A DNA stretch of 8,188 bases from Halovenus sp. (GTDB lineage Archaea > Halobacteriota > Halobacteria > Halobacteriales > Haloarculaceae), in NCBI GenBank assembly GCA_028274925.1, contig JAQCNR010000053.1, positions 1 through 8,188 of the forward strand, read 5' to 3'. This document shows, in pieces, positions 1-5,028 of the stretch. The position numbers and the translations under genes are program-made. Numbering within the stretch: position 1 is the first letter of the stretch; each line of letters opens with the position of its first letter. The notes beneath the pieces are model-generated. The model ran no database searches. It had not been told where the DNA came from and saw only the letters and a program-made list of their open reading frames with translations.

Positions 1-718
1 CGACCATATCCACGCCGCGACCGCCGGTCATCTCGAGAATCTCGGCCGCGAAATCATCTTCTTCATAGTTGATGATGTGGTCAGCACCGACCTCCTCGGC
101 GTATCCGAGTTTCTCGTCGCTGCTGGCCGTCGCGTACACCTCTGCGCCGGTGTAGTCTGCAATCTGGACTGCGGCGTGGCCGACGCCGCCGCTGGCTCCG
201 AGGACGAGCACATCCTCGCCGGCCTGCAGTTCACCACGCTCGATGAGCATCCGCCAGGCGGTCTGGAAGACGAGTGGCGAGGCGGCGGCGGTCACCCAGT
301 CGACTCCTTCCGGCACTTCGACGAGATTCGACTCCGGCAGGGCGGCGTACTCGGCGTGGACGCCGCGGACGTGCTCGCCGATGATGTGAAAGCCTGGCGA
401 GAGTGTCGGGTCGCCGTCGTGGTCGAACTCGTGGCCCTCACCCGGAACACCAGCGAGCAGCGCGACGCGGTCCCCCTCTTCGAATCGTGTTGCACCTGGC
501 CCCGTCTCGGCGACGACGCCAGCACAGTCACTGCCGGGGATGTGTGGCATCTCCAGGTCCAGTCCTGGCATTCCCTTGCGTGTCCAGATGTCGAGGTGGT
601 TCAGCGCGCCCGCTTTGACCTCGACGAGTACTTCGCCCCGGCCTGGGTCGGGGTCTTCGAACTCGCCGTACTCGATTACGTCCCGGTCTCCGTGTTCGTC
701 GAATTGGACTGCCTGCAT
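1..718 (-). CDS. Medium-chain dehydrogenase/reductase, quinone-oxidoreductase-like (C-terminus cut by window edge)
   Basis: Only the first 239 residues are in the window; the family is about 320-345 aa, so roughly 90-100 residues are missing. It begins MQAVQFDEHGDRDVIEYGEF, the usual GroES-like start, at the ATG at 718. An N-terminal catalytic domain (about 1-145) carries AGALNHLDIW (37-45) and the PGSDCAGVV turn (61-69). A Rossmann NAD(P)-binding domain starts near 165, with the glycine motif GASGGVG at 174-180 followed by HAAVQIA. Known for the family: NAD(P)H-dependent oxidation or reduction of alcohols, quinones or enones in the cytosol; the substrate cannot be told. The classic zinc positions look lost: Asn40 and Ser63 stand where alcohol dehydrogenases have the catalytic Cys and His, and the lobe at about 90-115 has no cysteine. 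I therefore favour a zinc-free reductase over a true alcohol dehydrogenase, even though databases may label it zinc-binding. The gene is divergent from moaB. A weak AT-rich stretch at 741-750 could serve as its TATA box. Confidence 0.9.
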   Translation of the reverse strand, partial: MQAVQFDEHGDRDVIEYGEFEDPDPGRGEVLVEVKAGALNHLDIWTRKGMPGLDLEMPHIPGSDCAGVVAETGPGATRFEEGDRVALLAGVPGEGHEFDHDGDPTLSPGFHIIGEHVRGVHAEYAALPESNLVEVPEGVDWVTAAASPLVFQTAWRMLIERGELQAGEDVLVLGASGGVGHAAVQIADYTGAEVYATASSDEKLGYAEEVGADHIINYEEDDFAAEILEMTGGRGVDMV

Positions 719-805
719 AGCTGGACAGACGAGCAGAGCGTTCAAAATGGTACTGGTCGGCTGATTCGCTATCGCGTGGATGACAGGTCAGTCACGCCCG
801 TGGGA

Positions 806-815
806 CTTTTCTATC
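806..815 (+). promoter_or_regulatory. Putative TATA box of moaB
   Basis: CTTTTCTATC is centred about 25 nt before the moaB ATG, the spacing expected if transcription starts at or beside the start codon. The match is moderate, so this is a position-based inference. Confidence 0.35.
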
Positions 816-817
816 AT

Positions 818-834
818 CCGAGTGTCGCACTCGG
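818..834. promoter_or_regulatory. Perfect 7-bp inverted repeat just before the moaB start
   Basis: CCGAGTG, three bases (TCG), then CACTCGG, ending one base before the moaB ATG at 836. It lies between the putative TATA box and the start codon, where a repressor would block transcription initiation. If transcription began upstream, the RNA hairpin would lie against the start codon. No regulator is known from the window. Confidence 0.4.
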
Positions 835-835
835 T

Positions 836-1468
836 ATGGTTGATTTCCAGTCCCGTGAACCCCGCACAGAGACCGAGGACGAACCGGAGGAAGAACCCGC
901 GGAGGAGCCCGAGGCCGACAGCGAGTCCGAGGAGAAACAAACCGAACAATCGGCCACGGCCGCCGAAGCCGAGGACGGACTCGCCTACGCCGTCGTCACC
1001 GTCACTGCCGAGCGGTCGATGGCCGAAGACACGCAGGGCGACGCTGTCGTCGAAGTCCTCGAAGACGCGGGCGAGACGGTCACGACCCGCGACCTCATTC
1101 AGCCCTCCTACGACGGCATCCAGAGCACGCTCACGACACTCGCCGAGCGCCGCGACGTCGACGCCGTCATCACAATCGGCGGCACCGGCGTCGAACCCGA
1201 CGACGTGACGGTTGACGCCGCCGACCGACTGTACGACAAGCGCCTCCCCGGCTTTGGCGAACTGTTCCGACGCCTCGCACACGACCAGCACGGGACTGCC
1301 GTCGTCGGCACACGAACGACCGCCGGTATTGTCGACGGCGCGCCAATTTTTTCGGTTCCCGGAACTATCGACGGCGCAATCCTGGCTACTGAGGATATCA
1401 TCATTCCCGAAGCACCATCGCTCGTCGCGGATGCTGCGATGCAGGACGCTGGTGCTGATCACTCCTGA
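836..1468 (+). CDS. moaB: MoaB/Mog-family molybdenum cofactor biosynthesis protein
   Basis: 210 aa. In the Moco pathway MoaB/Mog proteins adenylylate molybdopterin before molybdate insertion; archaea use a MoaB-type enzyme for this step in the cytosol. Residues 49-200 form the MoCF-binding domain: LAYAVVTVT at 49-57, the signature ITIGGTGVEPDDVT at 112-125 (GGTG 115-118, Asp122-Asp123), LPGFGELFR at 137-145, and GTRTTAGIV...FSVPGT at 158-177. Residues 8-47 are an acidic, Pro/Glu-rich tail absent from bacterial MoaB, presumably disordered and typical of halophile proteins. The start at 836 (MVDFQSRE) fits haloarchaeal homologues. The frame stays open upstream to 77, but that part is antisense to the dehydrogenase and not coding. 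A TATA-like CTTTTCTATC at 806-815 lies about 25 nt before the ATG, suggesting a leaderless transcript, and a perfect inverted repeat sits between the two. The gene converges with the lipoprotein gene downstream, 82 bp apart. Confidence 0.93.
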   Translation: MVDFQSREPRTETEDEPEEEPAEEPEADSESEEKQTEQSATAAEAEDGLAYAVVTVTAERSMAEDTQGDAVVEVLEDAGETVTTRDLIQPSYDGIQSTLTTLAERRDVDAVITIGGTGVEPDDVTVDAADRLYDKRLPGFGELFRRLAHDQHGTAVVGTRTTAGIVDGAPIFSVPGTIDGAILATEDIIIPEAPSLVADAAMQDAGADHS

Positions 1469-1550
1469 AGAAGGTAGCAGGATTCCTCCGGAACGCTCTG
1501 AGTAAACGGAACATTGCTGTGGTCCGGTTGTATGCTGACTGAGACGGAAC

Positions 1551-2279
1551 TCAGCAGGGCGCAGTAATGGGGTCCACTGCTCCCCAGTCGGTGTAGTCGA
1601 TGGTCGATCCCTGTGTCTCCACCCGACGTAGTCGTTGGCTCTCGACACCGATGTAGTAAGTGACAGACGTGTTCTGGGTCTCCAGTTCGTAGACGTACGT
1701 CTGCATTCCGTCGATAGTCGTCGTCCCGCTTGGGGTAAGCGAGGCTGATTCCGCTGTAGTGACATCCTGTTCGACGGTGTCGGCGTCGGCCAGCGACGAC
1801 ACGTCCACTCCGCCTGTCGTGCCGCTGGGAACTGGCGTACAGGAGCCGTCGGCCACGATATACTGCTGGCCATCGACGATGTATGTTCTGACCGTTTCTC
1901 CCTCGACTGCGACGACGCTGTAGAAGTTTCCGCCGTTGAACGCTCCTGTAACCGGCTCGCCCAGCTGAGGGACGGAGACGCTGAAGCGATAGTTGTTCTC
2001 GAAGGCCACCTCAAGCTCTCCGAGTGTGGGTTCAGTCGTCTCCTCTTCACTCTCTTCGTCCGTCTGGTCGGACGTTCCGTCGCCCTCGTCGTCTGTCTCC
2101 CCGGTCGAATCGTCGGTCTCTTCCGCCGGCGGTTCGGCCGTCGAGTCGTCTTCGGAGTCGTCGTCTTCTGTCTCTGGTTCCGGCGTGTCTGTGTTGTTCT
2201 CCTCGCCGTTGTCGTCGTCCCCGCCGCCGACACACCCAGCAACCGCCAGTGAGGTCCCAACCGCTACGGCTCGTAACAA
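1551..2279 (-). CDS. Secreted lipoprotein with acidic linker, haloarchaeal, function unknown
   Basis: 242 aa from a TTG start at 2279; no in-frame ATG exists. From this start residues 1-16 read as a hydrophobic segment ending in the lipobox LAVAGC (11-16), so Cys16 should be lipid-modified and the protein anchored outside the cytoplasmic membrane. Residues 17-90 are a Gly then Asp/Glu/Thr/Ser-rich low-complexity linker. Residues 91-242 form a compact domain rich in Thr, Val and Tyr, with VRTYIVDGQQYIVADGSC and TYVYELETQNTSVTYYIGVE; Cys residues in ADGSC and at the very C-terminus could pair. Alternating strands and a YIVDGQQYIV segment suggest a LolA/LppX-like beta half-barrel, which is inference only. 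In the same frame upstream of the TTG the codons read TQRRRLLRAVAVG, a textbook Tat signal, but the ATG at 2299 is 2 nt out of frame with it. The gene is either started at TTG, frameshifted, or mis-sequenced here. Confidence 0.8.
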   Translation of the reverse strand: MLRAVAVGTSLAVAGCVGGGDDDNGEENNTDTPEPETEDDDSEDDSTAEPPAEETDDSTGETDDEGDGTSDQTDEESEEETTEPTLGELEVAFENNYRFSVSVPQLGEPVTGAFNGGNFYSVVAVEGETVRTYIVDGQQYIVADGSCTPVPSGTTGGVDVSSLADADTVEQDVTTAESASLTPSGTTTIDGMQTYVYELETQNTSVTYYIGVESQRLRRVETQGSTIDYTDWGAVDPITAPC

Positions 2280-2311
2280 ACGTCTTCGTTGCGTGTCATG
2301 TATCGGTCGGG

Positions 2312-2332
2312 TATCTATAAATAGCTATACGA
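2312..2332 (-). promoter_or_regulatory. Overlapping TATA-like boxes of the lipoprotein gene
   Basis: Read on the minus strand this AT-rich stretch contains TATTTATAGATA (2312-2323) and, just before it, GTATAGCTAT (2321-2330). With the usual 25-27 nt spacing the first predicts a start near 2291 and the second a start near the ATG at 2299. Which one is used decides whether that ATG is in the mRNA. Confidence 0.5.
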
Positions 2333-3204
2333 TACGTTCACCGGGTGGCTACAAGAACAGCGAATTCGACGGCGATGTCCTCTACGGCTCAGACCTGGAC
2401 TGCTCGGGTCCCTCCTGTGAGAATCTGAATCTCGAATTCGAGACGGAGAATCCGCTGAATGCCGTTATCGAAGAGATTACCGGTGAGACGGCCACGATCC
2501 AGGCCGAAGATATCCACGGCAACGAGCAGACCGCGACCTACAGCAACACCGATATCTTCGCACAGCTTGCCAGCCTCTACAACGGCGCGGCCGAACGTGC
2601 CACAGGTGGACTCGGCGGCCAGGTGAGCGCCGGCGGTGTTAGCTTCGACTTGCTCGATACGTTCGAGCAACAGGCCGACACCAACGTGATCACCACCCTG
2701 GCGGTGTTCTCAGGACTGACCGCCTCCATCGAACAGACCGTTAGCGATCTGATCAATCTGATCACGAACCCGACACAGATCGTCACCGACCTCTACAACC
2801 TCGCGAAGGCGCTCTGGGACGATTACACGGTCATCGCGGATCTGATCACCGGTGCCGTCGAGGGGATCCAGAACAGCCAGCAGCGGGCGAATCCGTTCGG
2901 TAGCTCGGGGACGGTCACCAACGTCGAGAAAGAGGACTTCGAGAAACCGAGCGACTTGGCGAGTGAGTACAACCAGTTCGCAGTGGGCTGGTACGGCGGC
3001 TACGCGCTTGGGTTCATCGTCGAGGCAGTCGTCGGCTCGAAAGGCGTCTCGAAGCTGGACGACATCGCCCGAGCGAGTTCGCGGATCGAATCCGCGTTGG
3101 ACGCGGCGGGGCGGCTCCGCGCGGCGACGATCGGCCGGGCGAGCGGCTACGTGAAGTCCTCGGCGGTGCGAATCGGCAACGACCTGCGCCAGCGGGCGCC
3201 CGAG

Positions 3205-3357
3205 TTGGATACGCAGGCGGTACGGCGGAGCCTCAATGATTTCGCCGTGTCGACCCAGCAGCGTGTGTCGACGAAACTGTCGGAACTGGACGCGTCGACA
3301 CGGCAGACGATTGCTGACAATGAGTTAGAGGGGAGAGCTGTCCGGTATCTGTCGGCA
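3205..3357 (+). repeat. First copy of an internal protein/DNA repeat (LDTQAVRR unit)
   Basis: The codons for LDTQAVRRSLNDFAVSTQQR recur 465 bp (exactly 155 codons) later as LDTQAVRRALSDRTTTVQQR. At DNA level 3206-3227 and 3671-3692 match at 21 of 22 bases. Similarity continues weakly over about 50 codons (RVSTKLSELDASTRQ against RVATRLADDVDPDARQ). Confidence 0.75.
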
Positions 3358-3669
3358 ACCAAGCAGGGCGGAGTTCGGCTGTTGAATCGCTTCGATAGTG
3401 ACCGGCTGCGGCGAAGCTTCTGCGGTGTTGGCGGGGCGACTGCGGCGCTGGCAGCTGGTGGGGCACCGGCAGGAGCGAATACACTGGCGAGTCCGACGGT
3501 CCAGTCCAGTACGTGTGGGCCGGATGTCGACCGCGGTGAGGTGCCCGACGAGCGGTTCCACCAGCTTGCTCGCCAGAACTACAAGGGCGACATTACCGAC
3601 GGCGAGTTCGAGAACGCGCTGTCGAATTACCGGGCGCTGGAGGGCCGCCAGTCCGAGTTAGAGACGCTG

Positions 3670-3822
3670 CTGGATACGCAGGCGGTGCGGCGTGCGCTCA
3701 GTGATCGCACGACGACAGTCCAGCAACGGGTCGCGACGAGACTGGCCGACGATGTCGATCCGGATGCTCGTCAGTTCGCCGCTGACGGTGGGCTGGACGA
3801 AGAGCCGCTTGATTATCAGCCC
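3670..3822 (+). repeat. Second copy of the LDTQAVRR internal repeat
   Basis: In-frame partner of the copy at 3205. The near-identity at its head and drift at its tail suggest an internal duplication of a helical module in the parent protein. The end coordinate is approximate. Confidence 0.7.
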
Positions 3823-3879
3823 CAAGACAGAGCAGTAATCCGTAACCGCTTTTCGGCTCCCTACCAGAGCAACGAATGC

Positions 3880-3964
3880 GCGAGGGTGGCTGAGCTAGGC
3901 CAAAGGCGGCGGGCTTAAGACCCGCTCCCGTAGGGGTCCATGGGTTCGAATCCCATCCCTCGCA
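3880..3964 (+). tRNA. tRNA-Leu (anticodon UAA)
   Basis: 85 nt with a class II fold. The acceptor stem GCGAGGG (3880-3886) pairs with CCCTCGC (3957-3963), followed by discriminator A at 3964. The anticodon stem GCGGG/CCCGC encloses loop CTTAAGA, giving anticodon TAA at 3916-3918. The long variable arm TCCCGTAGGGGT is typical of tRNA-Leu, and the T-arm contains GGTTCGAATCCC. CCA is not encoded. It decodes UUA, a rare codon in high-GC genomes. A run of five T follows at once. The 5' end abuts the truncated open frame, whose stop codon coincides with the anticodon. The 3' 22 nt plus one flanking T are duplicated at 4076-4098, as expected for an integrase target. A CTTTTC stretch near 3849-3854 is a possible promoter element. 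Confidence 0.96.
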
Positions 3965-3965
3965 T
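3943..3965 (+). repeat. att-like repeat, copy in tRNA-Leu 3' end
   Basis: 23 bp starting GGTTCGAATCCCATCCC and covering the 3' half of the T-arm, the acceptor strand, the discriminator and one flanking T. It is identical to 4076-4098. This is the segment of tRNA genes that tyrosine integrases use as attachment site. Confidence 0.8.
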
Positions 3966-3969
3966 TTTT
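3965..3969 (+). terminator. T-run terminator of tRNA-Leu
   Basis: Five T follow the discriminator base directly. Short T-runs are the usual archaeal transcription stop signal. Confidence 0.6.
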
Positions 3970-3970
3970 C

Positions 3971-4242
3971 GACTCGAACGAATGTGAGAGTCGTGTAAAT
4001 CGAGGTCGGGATTCGAGGTAGAGAAGTCACAGCCCGGGAAGCGAACAGCGTGAGCGACCCGGACTGTCTTCGCGTGGTTCGAATCCCATCCCTCGCATAG
4101 CGAGGCGCGAACGAAGTGAGCGCCTCGGATACGCGAGCGGCGTAGCCGCGAGCTGTGAGGTCGAGCGTAGCGAGCCCTCAGTCAACGAACGGCGAGCACC
4201 GCGAGCCGTGAGCACGTACTGACTAGAACGAACGTGAGAGTC
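3971..4242. repeat. Cluster of short hairpin repeats downstream of tRNA-Leu
   Basis: At least six inverted repeats lie in 272 bp: GACTC/GAGTC 3971-3992; an imperfect 10-bp stem 4029-4038 with 4058-4067; CTCGC-ATA-GCGAG 4092-4104, partly inside the orphan att copy; CGAGGCGC/GCGCCTCG 4101-4127; GCGGC-GTA-GCCGC 4137-4149; TGAGG/CCTCA 4156-4180; ACGGC/GCCGT 4189-4209. The outermost unit recurs almost exactly (20 of 22 bases) at 4221-4242. Several loops carry the same GCGAACnnnGTGAGCG core (4041-4056, 4107-4122). There are no equal-length spacers and no coding frame of note. Such palindromes are frequent between haloarchaeal genes; their function is unknown to me. Confidence 0.75.
4076..4098 (+). 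repeat. att-like repeat, orphan copy of the tRNA-Leu 3' end
   Basis: Exact 23-bp match to 3943-3965, 133 bp downstream, in the same orientation. The flanking bases (4075 and to its left) do not match the tRNA, so this is not a second tRNA gene. It is best read as the far attachment site of an element now gone, or as a tandem att scar. No integrase gene is seen in the window. Confidence 0.7.
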
Positions 4243-4338
4243 ATCTCTGCGAGTCTGCGTCCATCATAACACCCGGCACACGTGATGCTTGTCTGTCACT
4301 AATTTGCGGGTGATGCTCTGCAAAAGCACTCCAAAAAG

Positions 4339-4366
4339 CACGATAGCACCAACTTCCGGTATCGTG
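4339..4366. promoter_or_regulatory. 7-bp inverted repeat upstream of the zinc-ribbon/receiver promoter
   Basis: CACGATA and TATCGTG are separated by 14 bases, about 30 bp upstream of the TATA box at 4396. This is a candidate operator or activator site. The rest of 4243-4395 shows only a short direct repeat, GTGATGCT, near 4282 and 4312, and no gene. Confidence 0.3.
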
Positions 4367-4395
4367 ACTGCTACTGCGCTAGCCGTGTTGCTCTA

Positions 4396-4420
4396 GCTAT
4401 AAAAACCGAATCCACTTTAT
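4396..4420 (+). promoter_or_regulatory. Promoter of the zinc-ribbon/response-regulator pair
   Basis: GCTATAAAAAC (4396-4406) is a strong archaeal TATA box predicting a start near 4427 and a leader of about 17 nt. A weaker CTTTATC (4415-4421) would put the start at the ATG at 4444 and give a leaderless mRNA. Confidence 0.6.
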
Positions 4421-4443
4421 CCCAGAAGCTGAAATATGGGGGT

Positions 4444-4602
4444 ATGGAACTACAGCGAGAGTGTCCGGAGTGCGGTGCCTCGGAGTTTTACCGGGCCGCG
4501 AGCACGAAAATGCACCTCGGAACCAAAGTCAAGTGGCACTGTACGGAGTGTTCGTACGGCTTCGTCCAGATCGGCAGTGCCGTCGACAGCGCGAGCGCAT
4601 AA
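4444..4602 (+). CDS. Small zinc-ribbon protein (52 aa)
   Basis: 52 aa, beginning MELQRECPECGASEFYRAAS. Two Cys pairs, CPECG (Cys7, Cys10) and CTECS (Cys33, Cys36), are spaced as in a zinc beta-ribbon that binds one Zn with four cysteines. The rest is short and basic in the middle (TKMHLGTKVKWH) and ends in a small Ser/Ala tail. Proteins of this size and pattern are common and conserved in haloarchaea, where small CPxCG proteins are thought to take part in regulation or protein contacts; the role of this one is unknown. The TATA box upstream and good codon use support a real gene despite its size. Its TAA is followed by one base and then the ATG of the response regulator, so the two are surely co-transcribed and probably coupled in translation. 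Confidence 0.85.
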   Translation: MELQRECPECGASEFYRAASTKMHLGTKVKWHCTECSYGFVQIGSAVDSASA

Positions 4603-4603
4603 C

Positions 4604-4984
4604 ATGGCTGCGCCCATCGAAGTGCTCGTCGTCGACGAAGATGAGGATATGCTGGAGTTGACAGAAACGTTTCTCGAACGCGAGAGCGACCGGATCGACG
4701 TGACGACAGAGAAGCGGCCGCCCAAGGCTGCTGAACGTCTTATCGACGGCGAGTTCGACAGCGTGGTGAGCGACCTTCGGATGCCACAGATGGATGGTAT
4801 CGAACTCTGTCTGGAAGTCCGCGAACACCGACCAGAGCTGCCATTTTTCCTGTTCACCGCCGCCAGTCTGGACGACATCGAGTCGACCACTGGCAGCGAA
4901 GAGCTGAGTGCTATCGTCCAGAAAGGCACCGGCACGGACCACTACACTGACCTCGCCGAGAAAATCACGGCCGCTGCGGACTGA
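4604..4984 (+). CDS. Single-domain response regulator (receiver domain)
   Basis: 126 aa, a receiver domain alone with no output domain. The start MAAPIEVLVVDEDEDMLELT gives the acidic pair at Asp11-Glu12. Phosphorylation should be at Asp57 in VVSDLRMPQMDGIEL, the switch Thr at 85 in FFLFTAAS, and the conserved Lys at 107 in VQKGTGTDHY. The usual Lys-Pro is Lys-Gly here. As a stand-alone receiver it would pass phosphate from a histidine kinase to a partner protein, in the cytosol. No kinase is in the window, so its partner is unknown. It follows the zinc-ribbon gene by one base (TAA-C-ATG), which makes that small protein a candidate partner or output. The same frame is open further upstream over the zinc-ribbon gene, but that gene's own frame is the convincing one. 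The gene converges with gcvPB, leaving 44 bp between stops. Confidence 0.93.
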   Translation: MAAPIEVLVVDEDEDMLELTETFLERESDRIDVTTEKRPPKAAERLIDGEFDSVVSDLRMPQMDGIELCLEVREHRPELPFFLFTAASLDDIESTTGSEELSAIVQKGTGTDHYTDLAEKITAAAD

Positions 4985-5028
4985 CTCACTCTCCTCGTTG
5001 GGATCGAAAACCCTCTCGCTGAGTTGGG

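Larger units (their letters stand above)
2341..3879 (+). pseudogene. Internal fragment of a large secreted/polymorphic-toxin-like protein, truncated at both ends
   Basis: About 513 codons stay open, with coding-like composition, but there is no start: not one Met occurs in the whole stretch, and the open frame further left (1993-2340) is only antisense to the lipoprotein gene and its promoter. On the right the frame runs into tRNA-Leu and stops at its anticodon. Numbering from 2341, residues 1-75 contain LYGSDLDCSGPSCENLNLEF. Residues 114-180 are helical, with VSDLINLITNPTQIVTDLYN. Residues 211-240 contain FAVGWYGGYALGFIVEAVVG, a glycine-rich hydrophobic patch. Residues 241-350 are charged helices, 361-380 an Ala/Gly stretch, and 289 and 444 begin two copies of an LDTQAVRR repeat. 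The helix-Asn-Pro-helix pattern followed by GGYALGFIVEAVVG resembles pre-toxin regions of large secreted toxins; this is inference from pattern, with no recognised nuclease domain and no immunity gene nearby. It could instead be part of a surface or element-borne protein. The absence of internal stops suggests recent truncation. Confidence 0.6.

Noticed and set aside
77..835. Upstream extension of the moaB frame to a 463-residue protein
   Set aside because: This part is antisense to the dehydrogenase gene and has no family features; MoaB begins at 836.
1534..1555. Terminator hairpin between moaB and the lipoprotein gene
   Set aside because: CTGAG/CTCAG can pair, but it overlaps the lipoprotein stop codon and no T-run follows on either strand.
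788..2260. 490-residue open frame on the minus strand
   Set aside because: It is out of frame with the lipoprotein and antisense to moaB, and has the Arg/Thr-rich composition of a shadow frame.
1993..2340. Possible N-terminus of the Met-less open frame, starting at an ATG at 1993
   Set aside because: It is a Ser-rich mirror of the lipoprotein's acidic linker and crosses that gene's promoter; the overlap is chance openness in high-GC DNA.
4071..4104. Second tRNA gene after tRNA-Leu
   Set aside because: Only the T-arm and 3' acceptor strand are present; there is no D-arm, anticodon arm or 5' acceptor strand.
3971..4242. CRISPR array
   Set aside because: The palindromes differ in sequence and spacing; there are no constant repeats with unique equal-length spacers and no cas genes.
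2341..4443. Complete toxin-immunity locus
   Set aside because: No toxin catalytic domain and no small immunity gene can be seen next to the fragment; only the pre-toxin-like pattern is present.
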